Shown here piece by piece: positions 10,603 through 20,177 of a stretch of DNA of 64,000 nt. Location: assembly GCF_000004195.4 (NCBI RefSeq), contig NC_030680.2:149262545-149326544 (forward strand), written 5' to 3'. The DNA comes from Xenopus tropicalis (lineage: Eukaryota; Chordata; Amphibia; Anura; Pipidae). Below the pieces are notes generated by a model. The model made no database searches. It worked only from the letters and a program-made list of their open reading frames with translations, and was not told where the DNA came from. Made by a program: the position numbers and the translations under genes. The stretch's first letter is position 1. Each line of letters opens with the position of its first letter.

Positions 10603-10610
10603 TATGTATA

Positions 10611-11090
10611 ATTGCTTCTCCAATCAGGAGTGAGAGGGGGCTGGGCAGGTAATGGAGATACTGGACATCACTTTGACCGACTGTCTCTGTGCCAATTACA
10701 TTGCCTTCCTCCCCTATTGATGGAAAACCACTTAATGACCCTGTAATTAGAAGGGGACAAGCACTTGCCATTAGCCTATTTACTCAATTAGCCATTAACT
10801 CTTAGCGACTCAGAGCTGTCCCATCCATCTGTGAGTGTCTGTTGGGGCTCATTAGACAAATGGGCCGCCATTCCCTATAGGATCCCGCCTGTGGCACTGC
10901 CCATTATTCATCTGCCGCTTGTTGCCACTGATGATGTTTGCCTTTCACTTAACTCCTTCAGTTCTGATCTGCTTAGTAACATTGTTTAAAGGGGATGTAA
11001 ACCTAAAGTGCAGTTACATTGTTGGTTTTCATTGTTGTTTTTGCGTAATTTCCTACTGGTTAATTATTGCTATGGTCAATGGGGGGGGGC
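10611..11090. other. erc2: intron, with one MITE end
   Basis: At 10986 'tttaaaggggatgtaaacct' is a T2-type MITE terminus; the rest of that element is unclear. No exon seen. Confidence 0.45.
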
Positions 11091-11916
11091 GGGGGCAGAA
11101 CAGCCCTATTGGGTTTATTTAATGGTTAAATGATTCCCTTTTCTCTGTAATAATAAAACAGTACCTGTACTTGATCCCAACTAAGATATAATTACCCCTT
11201 ATTGGGGGCAGAACAGCCCTATTGGGTTTATTTAATGGTTAAATGATTCCCTTTTCTCTGTAATAATAAAACAGTACCTGTACTTGATCCCAACTAAGAT
11301 ATAATTACCCCTTATTGGGGGCAGAACAGCCCTATTGGGTTTATTTCATGGTTAAATGATTCCCTTTTCTCTGTAATAATAAAACAGTACCTGTACTTGA
11401 TCCCAACTAAGATATAATTACCCCTTATTGGGGCAGAACAGCCCTATTGGGTTTATTTAATGGTTAAATGATTCCCTTTTCTCTGTAATAATAAAACAGT
11501 ACCTGTACTTGATCCCAACTAAGATATAATTACCCCTTATTGGGGCAGAACAGCCCTATTGGGTTTATTTAATGGTTAAATGATTCCCTTTTCTCTGTAA
11601 TAATAAAACAGTACCTGTACTTGATCCCAACTAAGATATAATTACCCCTTATTGGGGGCAGAACAGCCCTGTTGGGTTTATTTCATGGTTAAATGATTCC
11701 CTTTTCTCTGTAATAATAAAACAGTACCTGTACTTGATCCCAACTAAGATATAATTACCCCTTATTGGGGGCAGAACAGCCCTATTGGGTTTATTTCATG
11801 GTTAAATGATTCCCTTTTCTCTGTAATAATAAAACAGTACCTGTACTTGATCCCAACTAAGATATAATTACCCCTTATTGGGGCAGAACAGCCCTATTGG
11901 GTTTATTTCATATTTA
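11091..11916 (+). repeat. 113-bp minisatellite inside a MITE, locus 1 (plus orientation, ~7 units)
   Basis: The unit runs 'ggcagaacagccctattggg', 'taatggttaaatgattccc', 'gtacctgtacttgatccc', 'attaccccttattgggg', with a period of 112-113 bp. It is the same unit as at 29703-30140 and 46733-47037 (both inverted) and 56407-57179 (same orientation). Confidence 0.96.
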
Positions 11917-11936
11917 AATCATTTTTTAGTATAATT

Positions 11937-12012
11937 AAAGTATGGAGATTCAGATCCCTTATCCGGGAAACCCCGGTTCCAGAGCATTCTGTATAATAGA
12001 TCCTATACCTGT
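11937..12012. mobile_element. terminal part of the MITE hosting the 113-bp array
   Basis: 'cttatccgggaaaccccgg', then 'ccagagcattctgtataata' and 'gatcctatacctgta', is the inverse of the element start seen at 29593 ('acaggtataggacccatta'). So the tandem array at 11091-11916 lies within this element. Confidence 0.75.
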
Positions 12013-12229
12013 AGTGCCTATTTCATGTTTTACTCTGTGTTTATAATGATAAAAACTAATGCACTAACCCAGTCTCTTCCAGGAACCCGAGGGAACCTCA
12101 GGGGCGGTCCTTGTACCCCGACTTTACTGTTGCCCGTGTTTCTGCCTTTGCCTCTGTATTTCTGTGGGTTCATTGAGTTAATCCTGAATCTTCTTTTCCC
12201 GTCTGTTCCTCCCTGACTGCCCCATGTAG

Positions 12230-12265
12230 CAAGCTGAGCAGTTGTTCAATCAGATGTACAACCCA
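12230..12265 (+). CDS. erc2: predicted 36-nt ERC2 microexon (QAEQLFNQMYNP)
   Basis: The acceptor context is 'ctgccccatgtag' after a long pyrimidine tract from 12191. The donor is 'ccca|gtaagt', matching the consensus from the G on. The 36 nt are phase 0 on both sides and translate to QAEQLFNQMYNP. This inserts 12 residues between LEAQLKK of the exon at 9195 and AHEAEEESRMNP of the exon at 24843 without changing the frame. The two flanking exons already join in frame without it, so it would be a cassette exon. A TGC lies about 11-13 nt upstream of the acceptor, the kind of motif SRRM4 uses for neuronal microexons. I do not recall this peptide in the main mammalian isoforms, so it may be a known minor isoform or specific to some lineages. 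The splice signals and the peptide, which is compatible with its neighbours, make chance unlikely. Confidence 0.82.
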
Positions 12266-12271
12266 GTAAGT

Positions 12272-12807
12272 CGCCTTTCTCACTCGCCCATCGGTGTCGC
12301 TCATTAATGCACGTCGGCTCCATTCACCCCCACGTGCCCGGCCGCTGGCATGAAGCTTGGCACCCCTCCTACGCTCACCGGGGCTCAGTTGCACTGGTGC
12401 AGTTGCCGTTAGCAACTAGTCTTAATTTACTTTTAAACAGTTTACTAGAGAAAACTTGCTTTGTTGCTACTTGCGACTTCACTTAGTAACTGAGCCCTAA
12501 TATCGCTATATTTTCTATATAGATGGTAGTTTTTTTTTTTTCACTTTAAAGCCCCATCTCATTGGCTTTTGCCCTAGTGGAACAGCCCACAGGTGAGGAT
12601 CTACCCAGGCCATAGAACCGTAACTTGGCCCCCATAAGATACTCGCTACCACTCTGCATGTGCATGGCCCATTTTGCATGTTACTTTGCTGTATCCTTCA
12701 GACTTTCAGCTGAAAAAATAATTTTCAACAACTTCTTTATTCCCATTTACTGAAACTCTGGAAACTTTCTTCTTCTCTTTAATTCTTAATGGGTAGGGTA
12801 TCTGTCT
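12272..12807. other. erc2: intron, unassigned
   Basis: Sequence between the microexon and the 66-bp array. 'ggctcagttgcactggtgca' near 12381 and 'agtagtgagccctaata'-like wording near 12490 suggest an old dispersed repeat. No exon seen. Confidence 0.4.
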
Positions 12808-14411
12808 GAGAGTCTGTAAGTCAAGCAGTGGGCGGGACTAGAACATTGATGACAGCCTGCAGTGGGAGGGGCAGAGAGTCTGTAACTCAAGCACTGGGCG
12901 GGACTAGAACATTGATGACAGCTTACAGTGGGAGGGGCAGAGAGTCTGTAACTCAAGCACTGGGCGGGACTAGAACATTGATGACAGCTTACAGTGGGAG
13001 GGGCAGAGAGTCTGTAACTCAAGCACTGGGCGGGACTAGAACATTGATGACAGCTTACAGTGGGAGGGGCAGAGAGTCTGTAACTAAAGCACTGGGCGGG
13101 ACTAGAACATTGATGACAGCCTGCAGTGGGAGGGGCAGAGAGTCTGTAACTCAAGCACTGGGCAGGACTAGAACATTGATGACAGCTTACAGTGGGAGGG
13201 GCAGAGAGTCTGTAACTAAAGCACTGGGCGGGACTAGAACATTGATGACAGCTTACAGTGGGAGGGGCAGAGAGTCTGTAACTAAAGCACTGGGCGGGAC
13301 TAGAACATTGATGACAGCTTACAGTGGGAGGGGCAGAGAGTCTGTAACTAAAGCACTGGGCGGGACTAGAACATTGATGACAGCTTACAGTGGGAGGGCA
13401 GAGAGTCTGTAACTAAAGCACTGGGCGGGACTAGAACATTGATGACAGCCTGCAGTGGGAGGGGCAGAGAGTCTGTAACTCAAGCACTGGGCGGGACTAG
13501 AACATTGATGACAGCTTACAGTGGGAGGGGCAGAGAGTCTGTAACTCAAGCACTGGGCGGGACTAGAACATTGATGACAGCTTACAGTGGGAGGGGCAGA
13601 GAGTCTGTAACTCAAGCACTGGGCGGGACTAGAACATTGATGACAGCTTACAGTGGGAGGGGCAGAGAGTCTGTAACTAAAGCACTGGGCGGGACTAGAA
13701 CATTGATGACAGCCTGCAGTGGGAGGGGCAGAGAGTCTGTAACTCAAGCACTGGGCAGGACTAGAACATTGATGACAGCTTACAGTGGGCGGGGCAGAGA
13801 GTCTGTAACTAAAGCACTGGGCGGGACTAGAACATTGATGACAGCTTACAGTGGGAGGGGCAGAGAGTCTGTAACTAAAGCACTGGGCGGGACTAGAACA
13901 TTGATGACAGCTTACAGTGGGAGGGGCAGAGAGTCTGTAACTAAAGCACTGGGCGGGACTAGAACATTGATGACAGCCTGCAGTGGGAGGGGCAGAGAGT
14001 CTGTAACTCAAGCACTGGGCGGGACTAGAACATTGATGACAGCTTACAGTGGGAGGGGCAGAGAGTCTGTAACTCAAGCACTGGGCGGGACTAGAACATT
14101 GATGACAGCTTACAGTGGGAGGGGCAGAGAGTCTGTAACTAAAGCACTGGGCGGGACTAGAACATTGATGACAGCTTACAGTGGGAGGGGCAGAGAGTCT
14201 GTAACTAAAGCACTGGGCGGGACTAGAACATTGATGACAGCTTAAAAGTGGGAGGGGCAGAGAGTCTGTAACTCAAGCACTGGGCGGGACTAGAACATTG
14301 ATGACAGCTTACAGTGGGAGGGGCAGAGAGTATCTGTAACTCAAGCACTGGGCGGGACTAGAACATTTTAATGGCATCTTACAGGGGGAGAGGTAGAGAT
14401 TCTGTAACTCA
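12808..14411 (+). repeat. 66-bp minisatellite (~24 units)
   Basis: The unit is 'gtctgtaactcaagcactgg', 'gcgggactagaacattgatg', 'acagcttacagtgggagggg', 'cagaga'. Because 66 is divisible by three and the unit has open frames on both strands, proteins of up to 268 residues appear; they are artefacts. Two variants (ctcaagc/ctaaagc and gcctgc/gcttac) alternate in blocks that recur, so several units were copied together. Confidence 0.97.
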
Positions 14412-14449
14412 AAAAATATAAAATTATTATAATATAGTATTTCTGGTCT

Positions 14450-14780
14450 GCATTGGTTCACCTTTACATACTGTTTGTATGTTATAGAATGTCCTATTCC
14501 TAACAACTCTGCAGTTGGTCTTCATTATTTATTTTTTTATAGTTTTCAAACTATTTGCCTTCCACTTCTACACTTCTACTGACCCCAGCAGCCAAAAGCT
14601 ATTGCTCTTTTGTTACTTTTTATTACTTATATTACTATTCAGCCCCTCTCCTATTGATATTTCAGTCTTTCATTCAACCCACTGCCTGGTTGCTAAGGTA
14701 AACAAGACCCTAGCAACCAGAGAGCTGCTGAATAATGAAAAACCAATTGCAAATTGATGTTTACCTTTCCTTTAGGTATC
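14450..14780 (+). mobile_element. T2-type MITE copy, forward
   Basis: Diagnostic pieces are 'gttatagaatgtcctattcc', 'gcagttggtcttcattattt', 'gaccccagcagccaaaagct', 'ctggttgctaaggtaaac' and 'accaattgcaaattgatg'. The same element is at 18950, 30344, 34432, 39206, 57925, 58845 and 62045. Confidence 0.8.
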
Positions 14781-15200
14781 TTATTTTATTGGGTATTTGA
14801 ATAGAGTTTGTGTTTCCATATACCCAGCCCTAGTGTATCCTACAGTTTATCCGGATGAATATTCCCACGCTTCAGCGCGTGATTGATGTATCCAGCATGT
14901 TAGTGTTCCCTAAATCATCCTACAAATAACTCATCTGACTTCGCAAGGAGACATATCTGGAGATGGCCGCGCTCGAGCACAGAGATAAAGTTGTTAGAAT
15001 GTGATTATCTGGTGATTGGGGAGGGATGCGGCCCCCGGAGGCTCTCGTAAAGCAATAAAACAAGAATTATTGTTATCAGTTAATATTTCTTTATCCCCAA
15101 GGGGCCTCTTTCAAGAAATATTAGAAAATGAATTCATCTTCCTGTCATCCATCTCGTAGATCGTTTTTAGCCTTTTTAATGTTCTTTTCCCAAAATTTTG
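14781..15200. other. erc2: intron, unassigned
   Basis: No exon or family I recognise between the MITE and the LINE fragment. Confidence 0.4.
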
Positions 15201-15209
15201 CGAGTTAGT

Positions 15210-15532
15210 GTAGAAATGCTGGAATGGCAGTGGATGGGATCGACTTGGGCTTTGATACAGTACCGAACAGAAGGTTAATGATCAAATTGAGGAATATTGG
15301 CCTAGAACATAATATTTGTAATTGGATAGAGAACTGGCTGAAGGATAGAGTACACAGAGTGGGGTAAATGGAACATTTTCTAATTGGACCAGTGTGGTTA
15401 GTGGGTACCGCAGGGGTCAGTCCTTGGGCCTTTGCTTTTTAACTTGTTTATTAATGCCCTGGAGGTGGGCATAGACAGTACTGTTTCTATTTTTGCTGAT
15501 GACACAAAATTGTTCAAAACTATAAGTTCCAT
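15210..15532 (+). pseudogene. LINE reverse transcriptase fragment, part 1
   Basis: The translation (with one frameshift near 15405) shows the CR1/L2-like motifs FDTVP, NIG..HN...[23 protein letters not shown] and the catalytic box FADD near 15500. The frame is broken where 'gtgggtaccgcag' lacks one g, so it is a dead 5'-truncated copy. It is interrupted at 15533 by a hAT MITE and resumes at 15768. Confidence 0.9.
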
Positions 15533-15767
15533 TAGTGCTGGGCGGTATACCGGTTTAATGGGGTTGTGTGGGGGGGTGTTGGGGTTGTGGGGGGGTTGTG
15601 GGGGGTCGGGGTTGTGGTTGGGGGGGTTGTGGGGGAGGGTTGGGGTTGGGGGAGGGCCACCAATATTTATTATTTATTTTTTATTTATATACCGTCAAAT
15701 ACCGTGATACCGATATAATTTTGAAAAATACCGTGATATAAATTTTTGGTCATACCGCCCAGCTCTA
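15533..15767. mobile_element. hAT-type MITE inserted in the LINE
   Basis: The ends 'tagtgctgggcggtat' and 'ataccgcccagctcta' are inverse complements with one mismatch. The 8-bp duplication agttccat lies at 15525-15532 and 15768-15775. The interior holds a G-rich run 'gggggggttgtggggggtcg' that looks like local slippage. Removing it restores the LINE reading frame across the site, which confirms the insertion. Confidence 0.95.
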
Positions 15768-16050
15768 AGTTCCATGCAGGATGCTGCCGCTTTGCAGAGC
15801 GATTTGATTGGAAAACTGGGCAGCAAACTGGAAAATGAGGGGATGGAAGGGTTAAACTATGAGGTGAGACTGTCAGGGTTGAGGTTGTTTTCTCTGGAAA
15901 AGAGGCGCTTGCGAGGGGACATGATTACTCTGTACAAGTACATTAGGGGGGATTATAGGCAGATGGGGGGTTGTGTTTTCCCAAAAACAATCAGCGCACC
16001 AGAGGCCCCCCCCTTTATATTAGAGGAAAGGAGCTTCCATTTGAAGCAGC
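15768..16050 (+). pseudogene. LINE reverse transcriptase fragment, part 2 (C-terminal)
   Basis: Reads on from the FADD box. The segment LFSLEKRRLRGDMITLYKYI is the family's C-terminal signature, followed by FLTVRAVR. At that point the sequence enters the 64-bp array. The expected continuation, LWNAPSDG..NAYKRGLDEFL, is found only after the array at 18190. Confidence 0.88.
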
Positions 16051-18192
16051 ATAGGGGGTTCCTCACGGTGAGGGCAGTGAGGGGGTTGGGGAATGCCCTG
16101 CCGGGGGATGTTGGGTAGGGGGTTCCTCACGGTGAGGGCAGTGAGGGGGTTGGGGAATGCCCTGCCGGGGGATGTTGGGTAGGGGGTTCCTCACGGTGAG
16201 GGCAGTGAGGGGGTTGGGGAATGCCCTGCCGGGGGATGTTGGGTAGGGGGTTCCTCACGGTGAGGGCAGTGAGGGGGTTGGGGAATGCCCTGCCGGGGGA
16301 TGTTGGGTAGGGGGTTCCTCACGGTGAGGGCAGTGAGGGGGTTGGGGAATGCCCTGCCGGGGGATGTTGGGTAGGGGGTTCCTCACGGTGAGGGCAGTGA
16401 GGGGGTTGGGGAATGCCCTGCCGGGGGGTGTTGGGTAGGGGGTTCCTCACGGTGAGGGCAGTGAGGGGGTTGGGGAATGCCCTGCCGGGGGATGTTGGGT
16501 AGGGGGTTCCTCACGGTGAGGGCAGTGAGGGGGTTGGGGAATGCCCTGCCGGGGGATGTTGGGTAGGGGGTTCCTCACGGTGAGGGCAGTGAGGGGGTTG
16601 GGGAATGCCCTGCCGGGGGATGTTGGGTATGGGGTTCCTCACGGTAAGGGGAAGTGAGGGGGTTGGGGAATGCCCTGCCGGGGGATGTTGGGTAGGGGGT
16701 TCCTCACGGTGAGGGCAGTGAGGGGGTTGGGGAATGCCCTGGCGGGGGATGTTGGGTAGGGGGTTCCTCACGGTGAGGGCAGTGAGGGGGTTGGGGAATG
16801 CCCTGCCGGGGGATGTTGGGTAGGGGGTTCCTCACGGTGAGGGCAGTGAGGGGGTTGGGGAATGCCCTGCCGGGGGATGTTGGGTAGGGGGTTCCTCACG
16901 GTGAGGGCAGTGAGGGGGTTGGGGAATGCCCTGCCGGGGGATGTTGGGTAGGGGGTTCCTCACGGTGAGGGCAGTGAGGGGGTTGGGGAATGCCCTGCCA
17001 GGGGGTGTTGGGTAGGGGGTTCCTCACGGTGAGGGCAGTGAGGGGGTTGGGGAATGCCCTGCCGGGGGATGTTGGGTAGGGGGTTCCTCACGGTGAGGGC
17101 AGTGAGGGGGTTGGGGAATGCCCTGCCGGGGGTGTTGGGTAGGGGGTTCCTCACGGTGAGGGCAGTGAGGGGGTTGGGGAATGCCCTGCCGGGGGATGTT
17201 GGGTAGGGGGTTCCTCACGGTGAGGGCAGTGAGGGGGTTGGGGAATGCCCTGCCGGGGGATGTTGGGTAGGGGGTTCCTCACGGTGAGGGCAGTGAGGGG
17301 GTTGGGGAATGCCCTGCCGGGGGATGTTGGGTAGGGGGTTCCTCACGGTGAGGGCAGTGAGGGGGTTGGGGAATGCCCTGCCGGGGGATGTTGGGTAGGG
17401 GGTTCCTCACGGTGAGGGCAGTGAGGGGGTTGGGGAATGCCCTGGCGGGGGATGTTGGGTAGGGGGTTCCTCATGGTGAGGGCAGTGAGGTTGGGGAATG
17501 CCCTGCCGGGGGATGTTGGGTAGGGGGTTCCTCACGGTGAGGGCAGTGAGGGGGTTGGGGAATGCCCTGCCGGGGGATGTTGGGTAGGGGGTTCCTCACG
17601 GTGAGGGCAGTGAGGGGGTTGGGGAATGCCCTGCCGGGGGATGTTGGGTAGGGGGTTCCTCACGGTGAGGGCAGTGAGGGGGTTGGGGAATGCCCTGCCG
17701 GGGGATGTTGGGTAGGGGGTTCCTCACGGTGAGGGCAGTGAGGGGGTTGGGGAATGCCCTGCCGGGGGATGTTGGGTAGGGGGTTCCTCACGGTGAGGGC
17801 AGTGAGGGGGTTGGGGAATGCCCTGCCGGGGGATGTTGGGTAGGGGGTTCCTCACGGTGAGGGCAGTGAGGGGGTTGGGGAATGCCCTGCCGGGGGATGT
17901 TGGGTAGGGGGTTTCTCACGGTGAGGGCAGTGAGGGGGTTGGGGAATGCCCTGCCGGGGGATGTTGGGTAGGGGGTTCCTCACGGTGAGGGCAGTGAGGG
18001 GGTTGGGGAATGCCCTGCCGGGGGATGTTGGGTAGGGGGTTCCTCACGGTGAGGGCAGTGAGGGGGTTGGGGAATGCCCTGCCGGGGGATGTTGGGTAGG
18101 GGGTTTCTCACGGTGAGGGCAGTGAGGGGGTTGGGGAATGCCCTGCCGGGGGATGTTGGGTAGGGGGTTCCTCACGGTGAGGGCAGTGAGGT
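16047..18192 (+). repeat. 64-bp G-rich minisatellite grown inside the LINE (~33 units)
   Basis: The unit is 'agggggttcctcacggtgag', 'ggcagtgagggggttgggga', 'atgccctgccgggggatgtt', 'gggt'. Its first part matches the LINE's own codons for FLTVRAVR and its second part the following LWNA/GNAL region, so it arose by tandem duplication within the element. Units are almost identical, with a few single-base variants (gggtgttg, cttggcgg, tttctcac). Confidence 0.96.
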
Positions 18193-18345
18193 TGTGGAAT
18201 GCCCCTAGTGATGGGGTAATGGCAGGTTCTGTTAATGCCTATAAGAGGGGCCTGGATGAGTTCTTGAACAAGCAGAGTGTTTATATAGGGATATAGGATA
18301 TGGGTTAAGGAGTGTTCTACACTTTCCAGTCAGTAATATTGGGAG
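18193..18345 (+). pseudogene. LINE 3' end of the reading frame
   Basis: After the array the LINE resumes with 'ttgtggaatgcccctagtga' and translates to LWNAPSDGVMAGSVNAYKRG and on to DEFLNKQS, the usual C-terminal tail of CR1/L2-like proteins, then a stop. Confidence 0.85.
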
Positions 18346-18949
18346 GTACAACTGAATACATGAATATATAAAGGATCACTTTGAGTGTTAAATATAACTC
18401 ACCTTTACCTGCTCTTATCTGAAGGATTCAGCAATATAAATGTTCCATGCATGTCCCACTCCATCATGTACCTTTTGTTTTTAATCAGTTCCGTGTAATA
18501 AAAGCAAAATTAAAATAACTGAAACTATTTTCAAGCTAAACTCACCCCCCAATCCATAGTGCTGTTCTTGGAGAGAAGTGCAATTCCACACTTAGCCACT
18601 GGGGGGCTTCATAATACTTCACAGCTACATGCAATATCCCTAATTAGTGTATACCCCTCATATCCCACAGGCACATACCTTTCCTATTATTAAGCTGCTG
18701 TACTTCCAGTATAATACAGCAGCTCTATGTTATCAATAGTTCTTTGCAGGATTACTTTCCCCTTAAGTTAAACTGTAAATCCCCCTGTAACATCTGGCCA
18801 AATAAATACATTTAAAAACGTTTACAGCATAATAAGCCCAGGTCTAGTAACCCATAGGTTATCAATCAGATACCTGCTTTCTAATAACAGCATATAAAAT
18901 GGATACAGGCAGCGTAGATCAGAGCTGGGCATGGGTAGGAGCTTAAATG
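18346..18949. other. erc2: intron, probably LINE 3' tail plus unassigned sequence
   Basis: Moderately AT-rich, no exon seen. Phrases such as 'gccactggggggcttcataa' look like an old dispersed frog repeat, but I cannot name it. Confidence 0.4.
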
Positions 18950-19262
18950 GGTTAAATTAACTTTAATATGCTGTAAAGAGTGATATTCTGAGACAATTTG
19001 CAATTGGTCGTCATTTTTTATTTTGCCGTTTTTGATTTCTTTAGCTTTTTGTTCAGCAGCTCTCCAGTGTGGAATTTAAGGAGCCTATCTGGTTGCTAGG
19101 CTCCAATTTACCATAGCAACCATGCGCTGGTTTCAAAGAGAGACAGGAATATGAATAGGGGAGGGGCTAAATAGAAAGATAAATAATAAAAAGTAACAAT
19201 AATAATAAAACTGGAGCCTCATGGAGCAATAGGGTTTGGCTGCCGGGGTCAGTGACCCCCAT
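18950..19262 (-). mobile_element. T2-type MITE copy, reverse
   Basis: 'gagacaatttgcaattggtc', 'ggttgctaggctccaattta', 'aactggagcctcatggagc' and 'gccggggtcagtgaccccc' match the inverse of the 34432 and 57925 copies. Confidence 0.82.
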
Positions 19263-20177
19263 TTTAAACCTGGAAATTTTTTTATTTATTGTCATATGTA
19301 TTTGGGGGGGGCACTTCTTTATCTGCCCCAACATTTGTTTAACATTTGCTTAATGATTGACATGATCAGTGGGCAAATTGTACTGACACCACCACCAGGG
19401 GCCACATTGGGGCCTCAGGAGCCACTGGCCATAGTGTTTGGAGCAGAGACCAAGGGGAAGGCTGGGGAACAGGAAGGGTTAATTGAAGGGAGGCACTTGT
19501 AGAAAGGCAAGGAGAGGCCAAGGCAAGGGTTAATGCACAGAAAGTCCAATGTACATGATAGGTCAGGGCCAGAGGAGAAGCAAGTCAGTTGCACCCACCA
19601 TTGGCCGAGGGACCGGCAGGACTGGCCAACAAACTGCCCAAGGGCACCGGCCTCAGTGGCCAATAAATGCACCAAATCCACTATTTTTGGATACCGAACC
19701 GAATCCCAATCCTAATTGATATATGTAAAATAGAATACGGAAGGGTTAAAACAAAATGTCAGCTCCCGTGTCGGAGTCGGAATCCTGCTGAAACGGCCCA
19801 ATCTGGATTCGGTGCTTCCCGACTATAAACGTTACAATTTCACGCCAACCAGTAGCGCCGATGTCAAACCCAGAATCCCTGGCGCCTATTGGCCCTGTGC
19901 CCCCATGCTCCGCCCCTTATTGAGCCAATCGTATATAAATGTTACCCCCCCCCCCATTCCTTCTCATTATACCTTTCCCCTATGGTTTCCTACGTTGCAC
20001 CCGGCCCTGCAGGTTTCCATTTCTCATAATGTAAAATATTAACAGATTCTTTTTTTTTTATTCCTTTGCCAAGAATTCTAACCTTCTCACAGCAGTTTTG
20101 GTATTTTTATTTCATTTTGTTTTTTTGCTGCATGTGATTTATTTTCTTATTAAACTTGAATCTAACGGCTTTGTTGC
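19263..20177. other. erc2: intron, unassigned
   Basis: No exon seen. Short open frames of 60-88 codons have no recognisable content. A C-run lies at 19947-19956. Confidence 0.4.

Noticed and set aside
12786..14245. Frames of 122-268 codons on both strands
   Set aside because: 66-bp array, divisible by three and open on both strands.
16047..18192. Interstitial telomeric repeat (gggttaggg-like)
   Set aside because: 'gggtagggggtt' occurs once per 64-bp unit; there are no runs of TTAGGG.
15210..18345. A host gene with reverse-transcriptase similarity
   Set aside because: Frameshifted, 5'-truncated, interrupted by a hAT MITE and a 2-kb minisatellite: a dead LINE copy.
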